NCBI GenBank assembly: GCA_964019165.1
Contig: OZ025270.1
Span: 11,326,450 to 11,390,449, forward strand
Direction of reading: 5' to 3'
DNA: 64,000 bases
Source: Mastigias papua
Lineage: Eukaryota; Cnidaria; Scyphozoa; Rhizostomeae; Mastigiidae
The notes beneath the pieces were generated by a model, which ran no database searches, had not been told where the DNA came from, and worked only from the letters and a program-made list of their open reading frames with translations. A program made the position numbers and the translations under genes. Of the stretch, positions 33,601 to 45,600 are shown piece after piece (positions within the stretch are counted from its first letter, which is position 1; the number at the start of each line of letters is the position of its first letter).

Positions 33601-36600
33601 TAATAGAGCACCCCACTCGAATGAAAACCAGTTCTAAGAAATAGTGTTTTAATTGAACACCCCGTTGAACTATTTCTCCATCATTTTGTAATGAGTGTGT
33701 GCCATCTCTACTTCCGTCTTGGTTAATCTTGTTGCTTATCCTTATGTTGTTTTCCATTCTTAATGCATTTTCTTTATGTGCTTTATTACCATGACATTAC
33801 CCCATAGTTCCATCTCATTTTCGTATCATTTTGTTGGTTTTTGCTTAATGTGTGCTTACATATGTTTTCCAATTATCTCAGTGTATAGTCATTTAGTTTA
33901 AAGTTGTGCTGAATGAAGTCTTTGAATGAAGTTGTTTCATTAGCTGGTATTAAAATGAGTGCCCCCTCAAGGAGTACCTTTATGAATGAGCGCCCTCCTT
34001 TCAAGGCTGACTTTTAAATGGGAGGCCTAGATGTTTTTTGAGGAAATATGACATACATATTTTGTGATCAAGGCAGTATCATTAGGTTTATGGTATTAGT
34101 GAAATATAAAGGAGTACTGAGCAATAAATATGCTATTTTTTGTATTTATATGACTTTGAATTAATTATATTTGTATATCAGAACTACTTCACTCCATTAT
34201 TAGAGATTTATTTGTAATTCATCTATTTCAGGTCAGAATAAATGAGCCGTACCATGACAAACAGTTTTCAAGTGCACGCACAATAGCAGAGATGGAAGGT
34301 CTTAGAACACAACTTAGACATATGATCCAATTAACACAGCTTCAGAATTCTTCAAAAGATTCTCAGCATGAGATAAAAAGTAAGAAATATGCACCTGTAT
34401 CTACATACTAATGATTATAATTTGTAAGGTATCACACTGGTCAAAATCAGCATACCATCCATACCTAGCTATTTTGGATTATGTCAGGCCTTTTTGTTTC
34501 ACGTAGGCTTTCACCTTTGCAAACACTTTCTTCGGCACATTTGCACGTGCGTTTCACCTCCCTACCAAAATGTGGCTTCGCCCCCAACTGAAAATCAGAA
34601 CAAAATTTAAAGATCAATTCATTTTGAATCAAACTCCATTGTTGCATATGCATTTAGCACTCTAGCAGAAATTGAAAAATCAAATATTGAAACGAATTCA
34701 TATGAAGAACTATTGACGCTTACTCAGAAAAAGCAGCAAAGTAGTGTTAGCATAGCACCGCGTAATAGATGGTTGGTCGAACTCCAACAACATGTTGAAT
34801 TTAAAAGATAAAGACAAACTTCCCCCACGTTGGACCCAACCATGGCGGGTCCTGCTTCCTGACTAAACAAAGTTATCCCCCCCCCTCAGCTCAGAGATGA
34901 ACTTGTCGTGCCATCCCTGGTCCGTGATGGGGTACTAGTGTGCTTGCTTGAGTTAGATAAGCCACAAAGCTTTTGGTTTTTGACTATATCTTCTAACTGT
35001 TGTTGACATTTACCTCTATTCTGGATGGTTTGTTTATAAATCAGTGGTAACCAAGCACTTTGATATCAAAAGGTAGAAGTTTATTTTCAGACCAATAGAG
35101 ACCATATTCTTAAAAGTTTGGAGACTGCCAGTCCGATAGTATCTTCTTGCCTTCTTTAACCAATCTACCCAGGCGAAGTATCACCTTGGTGACAATTTTG
35201 TCACGAAATTGCCTGGCTTATGCGAATGTAGATCTTATACAAATTCCACATGTTTTTCAGGTATCCAGAAGGTCACTACCCTGCTTTATTTGAATATTTT
35301 ATAAAGACGAGTAGGTACAAATTCAAGTGGGCTGTGTTTTGAATGCCACCAAGCAAATAACTTGAAACTGTATGATGCTTTGGATATGAGAGATGAAGAG
35401 GTTTCATCATTGGAACCAACAAAGTATTGGATCAAATTTTTATATAGGAAAGGCATATTGTTAAAAATCATTTAAGAAGAATTTCATTTCGAGGTCTGTG
35501 TGAAATTTCATTTCTCTTGTATTTAGATGTTCTTAAAATTTCAGATATATACTCTTTTCAATCTGTAGAAAGTCATGTTTTGAAAAATGATGTAGCTGCT
35601 GATGATGACAACATGTCCACTTTACAATCAAGAAAATTGTTTGAAGATGGAGCACCTTTTAGAGGAATGATGTCTTACACATCGCCACCCCTTGAGGTTT
35701 GTGATCACATGAAATTGAGCATTTATTAAGCCTGGTTCTCACTTGGTTGTTTGAGTCGTTCCAACGACCAATTGTGAACTAGGCTTTACCATTTGAAATC
35801 CGAACTTTGTACCCAAATTTATGCTTGTAGTGGCTGATTTTTACGCAAATAGCAGATCAATTTGCTAATGAGTTCAAGCAAAACGGGCAATATCTCTGAG
35901 TTTCCTTTTCCATTTTTCTGCTTAAAATGTTTTGGCATCATTGCATCCAGTTTACCAATAGTTTTTATTTGCTGTAATTACTTTATGTTAGTATCATAGA
36001 AAATGGAAGCATATTGGGCATTCTGATTACCTAGTGACAACTAATATTTGTACCAAATTTTTTGATTTTAGACAATTATATACCTTGAGTTAAAGAAATT
36101 GCAAAGTGTTTAGGAGGATATGCTTCGCATTAGATGTATGCACCTGACAGAGAAGCTATTCGTAGGTCCTCCGCAGTTCCTACAGGAGCTCAGGGGTCAC
36201 AGTCCCTTCACTAACTGTATATAAGTTTTTGGGGGCGCAGTCCCCTTTCATAGTCAAGCTGTTTGACACGTGCCTTTGATATCTTACTCTAATAGTTTGT
36301 TCCAACAACTGCATAATGAATTGCAAATTTAGTAAAATTCTGTACAAATTCAGTGGAATGTCAAGAAATAAGTAGAATTAGTTTTACATGACTCTAAAGG
36401 TATTGTTTGAAAAAGTTCTCCAAATAGAGGATTCTGTTTTTGAGCCCACCTTATTTTACATGCAGCGCGGCGTTAATGGTCCCGTCTCTATCAGAAGTTG
36501 ATCCTTTTATTTCATTTCTTAATTCTTGGTGATTTGACTAATCAACAGACTGACTAAACCGTTTTCCATACTTTGTTGATGAACATACAAACCTATCGAT

Positions 36601-39600
36601 TTTGATTTTTGGTAACTAGCTCATCTCTTGGAATCTAGATGGATGAAAATGGCATAATGCATGGAACTGAAACAGGCCATTTGTCAGGCATGGAGAAAGC
36701 AGCATATGTTTACACGTCACCTCCGACGGATCGATCGCTGATATTTGAAAATTCATTATTGAAAGAGAATTTAGAGAAGGAAAGGGAACGAAGAAAGGTT
36801 TGACTTTAATTTCATTTGTCTCACTATCCTTGCTCCTAGATGTAGTAAATAAATCATAGAAACGTAAATTTATGTATATACAGAAGATTGCATCAAAAAC
36901 CTATCACAACTAAAACTAAAAGACTGACGATTAAACTGGATTGGGCAAATGTTAAGATTACCAAATGGAACATCAGCTAAATTAGCCTTGAAAACACAAC
37001 ATATGACGGCGAAAGGTAACAGAGGAAGACCATAACATAAATGGAGTAGGCAAGTAAACAATGATCTGAAGTCAATGAATAAAACAATAAATGACCGAAC
37101 TGAAAAAACTATGAACGCAACAAGTGAAAAAGAAAAATGGCAAGGCTAATGCCTTACATAGGAGGTAAGAAGCCAACAAGAAAGAGAAAAGATTAGGTAT
37201 AGTGCATGGTACTGGAGTTTTTATTTCAAGGCTTTGGGCTTACATTAAGATTGCAGACCTAGATATCTCATCATCATCTTCATCTTGTTCTTCTTTCTTG
37301 TTACGGTTTTCAAGAGGCCTGAGACTGACCCTGGGATCAGTGGACCGCCTGCCAATTGTTTAGAAGAGGTGAATGGGTCAGCTGCACTCATCATCATCAT
37401 AATCATCATAATCATCATAATCATCATCATCATGATATTGCAGGTCTTCCTTGGGATGTTAGTTTCTCCACCAGTTACCCTAAATGTGTAACTTGGATAA
37501 TTTACTAATTCGTCAAGGAAAAGGTAACTGGGATGTACTGTTCGTGCTCAACATCTTCACGGCTGGCGATACTTTGCCCACCACTTTAGGCAATGGTGAT
37601 TGGCTTTGAGTAAAGCACATGTATCAAACTCAAGGCCGTTTGGCCAAATGTGACACGCCACATTATTTTTATGTTGTTCGTGAAACCTTGTGCGTAATTC
37701 TGATGATCTGTCATGATAACGTGCGTGGCTCAAAAGAGTAGAATAGAGGTACAATTTAACGATTTGGCTCTCATTTTATCTGCTATTTCCAGAACATGAT
37801 TCATGAATGAGAATGTATGAGATGGCATCTCAGGATGAGAACGGATCAACTTTGTGTTTTCAAGGACAGGCAGCACTACCTCATCTACCTCATTATATTG
37901 TGAAGTGATGCTTGTCATTTGTTGTTTGTGCCATAGCTCCCCCCCCCCCCCCCCATTGACCTGAATGCATAATAAATGCAAAAAGATTTATCTAACAATT
38001 TGATAGGGTGTAAGTTTGTTCATCTAGCTCTTTGAGGCCAACCATAAAGCTGATGTGGCCCTTGGTGAAAATGAATTTGTCATCCCGGCCCTGGAATAGA
38101 GGGCCCAAGTTGATGAAACCATAGTCACCTGGCATCTTTGGATAAAATACTTCGAAGGTGACTGCAAATATATCCGTCATTTTATGCCTGATATTCCATT
38201 AATCATAGGGAGAAAAAACTTTCTTAAAAGCGGGTAGATTTTGTTAAGTAGCATTTACATCTTTCAAGCATCCTTACGAACTGGTTTTCAGGAACAGTTT
38301 ATTTCTTAATGTTGGTTGAATATCAAGCGTAAAAAGATGCATCTATCCAGAGCTACCTTAATGTGTCAATAGGCACAGCACTCTGTATCAACAGATCTTA
38401 AGAGTTTGTCAAGACTTTCGTTATTGCTAATATGCTTTCCATTCTCTTATTTCCAGCATTGTGAGGACCAGGTTCAAAACTTACAAAGAAAGGTAATGAT
38501 TTTCTGGATCTTCCCTTTACATGTCTTTTTCATAAGAATCAAGTATATAAGAAACATAACACCTCTTAAACATTTCTTAATATTTTCCTGATTTGAGCCT
38601 CAAGTATATAAGAAACATAACACCTCTCAAACATTTCTTAATATTTTCCTGATTTGAGCCTCAAGTATGTAAGAAACATAACACCTCTCAAACGTTTCTT
38701 AATATTTTCCTGATTTGAGCCTCAAGTATGTAAGAAACATAACACCTCTCAAACATTTCTTAATATTTTCCTGATTTGAGCCTCAAGTATGTAAGAAACA
38801 TAACACCTCTCAAACGTTTCTTAATATTTTCCTGATTTGAGCCTCAAGTATGTAAGAAACATAACACCTCTCAAACATTTCTTAATATTTTCCTGATTTG
38901 AGCCTCAAGTATGTAAGAAACATAACACCTCTCAAACGTTTCTTAATATTTTCCTGATTTGAGCCTCAAGTATGTAAGAAACATAACACCTCTCAAACAT
39001 TTCTTAATATTTTCCTGATTTGAGCCTCAAGTATGTAAGAAACATAACACCTCTTAAACATTTCTTAATATTTTCCTGATTTGAGCCTCAAGTATATAAG
39101 AAACATAACACCTCTCAAACGTTTCTTAATATTTTCCTGATTTGAGCCTCAAGTATATAAGAAACATAACACCTCTCAAACGTTTCTTAATATTTTCCTG
39201 ATTTGAGCCTCAAGTATATAAGAAACATAACACCTCTTAAACGTTTCTTAATATTTTCCTGATTTGAGCCTCAAGTATATAAGAAACATAACACCTCTTA
39301 AACGTTTCTTAATATTTTCCTGATTTGAGCCTCAAGTATATAAGAAACATAACACCTCTTAAACGTTTCTTAATATTTTCCTGATTTGAGCCTCAAGTAT
39401 ATAAGAAACATAACACCTCTTAAACGTTTCTTAATATTTTCCTGATTTGAGCCTCAAGTATATAAGAAACATAACACCTCTTAAACGTTTCTTAATATTT
39501 TCCTGATTTGAGCCTCAAGTATATAAGAAACATAACACCTCTTAAACGTTTCTTAATATTTTCCTGATTTGAGCCTCAAGTATATAAGAAACATAACACC

Positions 39601-42600
39601 TCTTAAACGTTTCTTAATATTTTCCTGATTTGAGCCTCAAGTATATAAGAAACATAACACCTCTTAAACGTTTCTTAATATTTTCCTGATTTGAGCCTCA
39701 AGTATATAAGAAACATAACACCTCTTAAACGTTTCTTAATATTTTCCTGATTTGAGCCTCAAGTATATAAGAAACATAACACCTCTTAAACATTTCTTAA
39801 TATTTTCCTGACTTGAGCCTCAAGTATATAAGAAACATAACACCTCTTAAACGTTTCTTAATATTTTCCTGATTTGAGCCTCAAGTATATAAGAAACATA
39901 ACACCTCTTAAACATTTCTTAATATTTTCCTGACTTGAGCCTCAAGTATGTAAGAAACATAACACCTCTTAAACGTTTCTTAATATTTTCCTGATTTGAG
40001 CCTCAAGTATATAAGAAACATAACACCTCTTAAACATTTCTTAATATTTTCCTGACTTGAGCCTCAAGTATGTAAGAAACATAACACCTCTTAAACATTT
40101 CTTAATATTTTCCTGATTTGAGCCTCAAGTATATAAGAAACATAACACCTCTCAAACGTTTCTTAATATTTTCCTGATTTGAGCCTCAAGTATATAAGAA
40201 ACATAACACCTCTCAAACGTTTCTTAATATTTTCCTGATTTGAGCCTCAAGTATATAAGAAACATAACACCTCTCAAACATTTCTTAATATTTTCCTGAT
40301 TTGAGCCTCAAGTATGTAAGAAACATAACACCTCTTAAACATTTCTTAATATTTTCCTGATTTGAGCCTCAAGTGTGTAGGAAACATGAGTCTCAAATCA
40401 GGAGAAAATTAAAAAATGTTTAAGAGACGGGCAGGCTGAGCTTCAAAAGTAAACTTGAAAAAACTGATTTCACAAGAAAATACTTCAAATTTTGAGTCCA
40501 GTTAGAAAGTAAATACATTCATACTTTGTATAACCTGAACATTCTTTTTCTCGTCTTATAGTTGGTTGACCTAGGTTGTTGTCAATGTTGGAAATTTTTA
40601 GAAATTGAAGAAAATTTAAGAACATTTAAAGCTGGATTTGGCAATATCGAGAAGCCTCCAGGCTGAAAAGGGAGAGTTTGTTTCTTGCAAAAAAACGAGT
40701 ATTGCGTTGCAACTAGAGGTTACTTTGAGTTACAGTATCCCATAATACTACCTAACATGGATGAAAATGCCCCTAAATTTTCACAATTACTACAAAGTCA
40801 ATCCTTTTGCTGTCCTCAATGCTTTTAGGGTCTTTCAGAAATAGACCTCTGTAATCAATAAATGGACTGAATCATTGTTGCAATTGAAATATGTCTCTCT
40901 AGAATACCCAATCATCCATATTCATAAACCAAATGACATCATTTTGAGCAGTAATTTTCTTATTGAATCTTTTGCATTTGAAATCATCTCATGCAAATCA
41001 TACCTTAAATATTCTTTGAAAATGGTGGAAATAACTCTTATCATATAGTACTTGAATTCTTTATTCGATTTCTAATCAAGTATATTGCGATGCGTCACGG
41101 CTACTAATTGTCATATTGCCGTTAAGTTGTCGTCTTTCCAAGGCTCTCACCAGAAAAGCTTGAGTATCTGAGATAGTCTGTATTTAAGAGGAAAGATTTT
41201 ACTGATGAATTCTCAGATGTTGATGGGCTCCAGTTAAATTTTGTTTCTTTTTTGTAAACCAATAGTACTGCATCTTGGATAGAAGTAATTGATTGGTGTT
41301 TTTCTGTTGTCTACAGATTCTGGAAATGCAGCAACAGTTGGCTGTTGCCGTGGCAACAGACAGAAAGAAAGCAATAATGATAGAGCAACTCGACAAAGTA
41401 TGTTTGACATCTTTGATCCTCCATAATTTTAGGACAATTTAGGAAAAGAATCTAAGTTTTGGACAATAGCACAGTTCCCCCTTTGTTTTTGTCTAATTTG
41501 CACATTTTATGCAAGTTTCTCAGTTTTAGTTTGTTGGGTTATGAGTACTTTTGATCGGTAGTAGATCTTCTTTCAAGCAATTCGAATTCTCATTGCCGCT
41601 TCCTTTTTGCCCTGTAGCAGAATTGGTTAGATGTTTCTTATAGATATTAAAGTGCCTTCTAAGTCCTATGTCATCCAGCAGGGTTCATGCGGTCAGGAAA
41701 AGTCAGGAAAAAAGCTTTGTTTTTAAGGACAGTCAGGAAAAGTCAGGAAAGGCCAGGATATTTTATTGAAATTTGAAGAAAGTCGGAAAAAGTTAGGAAT
41801 TTTTATCTTCCATTCAAGTTAATTCTCTGGTGCCTAATAGGGAACTCTAAACTGTGCACAGTTTTTGATATTTTTGTTCCTGTTTGAGAAAGTTGATCAG
41901 AGAGCCTCCTTTTCTTGGCCAAATTGGAAAAAATGTGTCGATTACGTAGTCTTGAAAGGTGGGTCAGTCGCATGATTTGTAGCATTGGTTGGATACGAAA
42001 ATACTACATATTTCTGATATGTAGTCTGGAAAAGCATCTTCATTTTGAAGAAAAAGTTCATGAAGAGTCTGCAAAAAATATTAGGCAGGCGTATGGATTA
42101 TTGCTTACCAAGACGTTTTGCTAACTTATGCTAGCTGCTTACCCTTTATAATGACTGTGTTATATCCTTCCTTTACTAGACCCTAGCAAACATTGTAGCT
42201 GGTTGGAAGAAGCAAGACTCTGAAAAGGGGCAATTAAACCAGAAGCTAAGAGAGGAAAATAGAAGTTTGCGAAAATCACAAAATAAACAACAAGAGGTAT
42301 GTGATTTTAAGGGCAAATGTTCATTAGCCAACTGCCGTGAAAAATTTTAAGAAGAAAAGTGCACTTGGTAACTGTTTTAGAAGAATATTTTATAATTGGC
42401 GAATTTTGTGAAAGACCTTAGGAAGAATGTCGTACTTGGCAACTGTTGGGAAAAATTTCTATACCTTTGTATCAGAGTATTCTTCCCTTAAACGTAGACT
42501 TGCTTAGTTATTTGGAAATCAAAGCCCATATATATCGTTGCTTCTGCTTTGTGACAAGATGCTAATTATATCATTTAAACCTACTGCAAATACACAAAGC

Positions 42601-45600
42601 CGATAAATTGTGGGAGTATCTTACAGATAATGGATGATACGTATGTGATTTATCTTTCTGCGAGCTTGCATGCTTTGTTTGGTGGTCTGAAGTCAGACCG
42701 ATGGAAATTTTGAAGTATTTTAATAGCATACATTCAAGATTACAAATGTAGTAGACGGCAGGGCTTCTTTTTTGAAAGACTTGGCACTAAGGGGTCATTC
42801 AATTAGTACGTACGCTCTAAATTGGCTAAAATTTGACCCCCCCTCCCCCCTCGTACGCACACGTACGCTTGATACTCACCCCCCTTTTGCGTACGTACTC
42901 TTGGTTGTTGACCCCCCCATCTCTAAAACAAGTTTCTAGGCATCTGAAACCACGGAGAAAGACTTTTCAAGCTTTCACGAGACATTAAAATGATTACTTC
43001 AAATGTATTTCATGAAAAATCTATAATACTGTTCAAACAAATGGCCACGTAGGGTATAATATGGCGCCACAATGGCCTGGTAGGTTAACGGAACCCGAGA
43101 GGGCTAGGTAATAGGGGCTTTCAAATATACATAACTCATCGCATGTTTCCTATCTGGGACGCTAGAAGACGGCGAAAAACTGGGTGTTCAGCCTTGTAAA
43201 TGCCACTAGTAAATGCCGCTATTATAATGGGGAAAATATCGCTAGGTTTCAGTTTATTCAAAATTCCTAGGGGCCACATTGTCGGATTCGGCCTGCGTGC
43301 CGTATGTTTGACACCCTTGTACTAGAAGTAATTTCAACTGAATACGTACTTCATTAATTAATTGTTTGTGAAGGGTCCTTTGCAAATGAAAATATTGCAG
43401 GATGTATGCAAAAAGCTGATAATTTTTTGCTTTGCGTACGTACTTCATGTGTCAACCCCCCCTCCCCCCTTGTACGCATTCGTACGCATTTGCTTGACCC
43501 CCCCTCCCCCCCTCGTGCGTACGTACTAAATGAATGACCCCTAATTAGAATTTGAAGTTTGATGATATAATTCTCGTAATAGCTACTTGGACAATTTGAA
43601 AAGGAATTAGCACATGCTGTAGAATCATTAACGAAAGAGCAATCAAAGACAAAAGCTGCTGAGCAAGATAAAGAAGATCAGGTAGATATCTTCACGAAAT
43701 GTTATATGAAGAATACATAACTTAGAAATTTATCCAAGTAGGCTGTACTTATGTTCCAATTTAGTTTTGATGTTTGCTAGGATTTTTCCTCGAAACTTTC
43801 ATTTTATCGATAGAATGATTGAGAGTGCCATAGTCGTACTCGGAACAAATATGGTATATTTAGTTTTCGAATAAAATGGAACAGATGTTAAGTAAAACAA
43901 TCATTTTAGTAAATAGCCATGAGCTAAAAGAAATGAAATGAATAACAAGCACTTTGCGCATCATTTTGTATTTTTTGCAACAATGAGTAGTATTTATTTC
44001 AGAATTTTGGACTTTTAGGTGATTATTTGTTTTGCAGTTGAAGCGACATGAAGAACAGAGGAAAGAAGCATATAAGAAATTCCAAGAAGAGAAAGAGATT
44101 TCCGGTCGCCTGAGAGAAGATATTGAGAGATTTGAATTGGAGAACACTGAATTGATTAAGCAGTTAAAAGATCTTGAGGATGGGATTGAAGAGGTATTTT
44201 TGTATGTTGTGTTTTAGAAACATTTATTGATCTGGCAATTTATATGGGCGATGGAACAAGCTGGATTCCTGTTCCCTGAACTTGTACCTGTTTTTGAGTA
44301 GAGTTTATGATAATGAAAAGATGGAAGGAAGCACTGAGAAAGGAAGTAGGAGCTATGAACATATATCTGAAGCAGAACTGATTAAGCAAATTTGCATATG
44401 GGCTATTACAACCTTGTTACAGCACCACACATAGGAAGTGTTATATGAGCAGACGGATGGTCTTCTATGCTTAACCTTCTTATTAGCCTATAGAATGTGA
44501 TAGCTTTGACATCTTGTTAAATTTCTCTGTCAATCACATTAACTAGGAACGGAGTGCATGGCGAGATGTGCGCAACGAGTTGTCCGAAGAAATGGCAATT
44601 GAAAAAAATCAGTTTCGCGAAGAAATAGAGAAATTGCAGGTGATATATTTGATAATGTTTTGCTCATAATCACAAAAAACAACGCAACATCATAACTGAT
44701 TAAATTAATATTATTTCGCTATTTCTCTCAAGAAATTTTGTATGTCAATCGAATGGGTCAAAAATAGAGTACTATATTACTGATATATTCATGATCATAG
44801 TTGGGATGCTCGCTCACTGTCCACCCAGCAACAAATGGATACCTGGTTCCAACACTGTTGAAGCTTAAGGCAGCGAGGGAAGGAACTAACCACCCTACCT
44901 CACTATGCCGGCGGATCAGAATAAGTGTCCTCCCTAACAGACACTCCCCAACGTACGGAATCGTATATGGGACTAACCTTTACCTTTATTCCTGATATGT
45001 TAATGAGTGCGTTTTCTCTTCCATTATCAATATAGTTCATACTACCTGTATCTCGTGTGGAAGCATTTTGCCCCGCTCATTCGTTATTCAGTCAATATCT
45101 CTCTCTTTTTTAGCAATCATTGATGGGATCTCAGAAGGAAACACAGGTATTGATAATTCGATTTTCTTCTTAGGACCACTATTATGTAGGGGGGCACTCC
45201 TGTCATTGCCTATATAATGACACAATCTATTTAACCTGCTTTGCCTCTGAATCTCAGATCATTTCATTTTATATTGTGTAATTGCAATTGAAAGGCCATT
45301 CCTTGTGTGTCTTTTCTTAGAAGGGCTAATGCAACGAAAGCTAACTGTGAATTTTCATGTTTTTGTGTCGAAGTTCAGCCTGCGTTGTTTATTTTGGCTA
45401 CTATATTGCGTCAATATGTTTATTAGAGCATTAAGGAGGTTGGAAAATTTGGCAGAATTCAATAATGCAGTGCCTGAAATAGACAGGGATTGAACAGATA
45501 TGGAGCTGGAATAGACTGAGGACTAGAGAATGTTCTAGGAGGTGATTGTACTGTGGTTGAGACGGATGGACGATGCTAACCTGGAAAATATTAACCTGTG

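Larger units (their letters stand above)
30981..34231. other. CNTROB intron 3, repeat-derived
   Basis: Holds G-rich low-complexity stretches (GGGGTTGGAATAAATG, 31150-31460), a MITE-like end ATTCGATTATAAG at 31695-31800, a LINE 3' end, and a TIR element at 33014-33493. Repeats with GAGTGCCCC / GAGCGCCC motifs lie at 33585-34020. No exon was recognised. Confidence 0.5.

Noticed and set aside
37285..37491. ORF with poly-isoleucine
   Set aside because: Produced by the (TCA)n microsatellite.
38540..40387. CRISPR-like array
   Set aside because: Head-to-tail 61-bp units with no unique spacers; this is a minisatellite in an animal intron.
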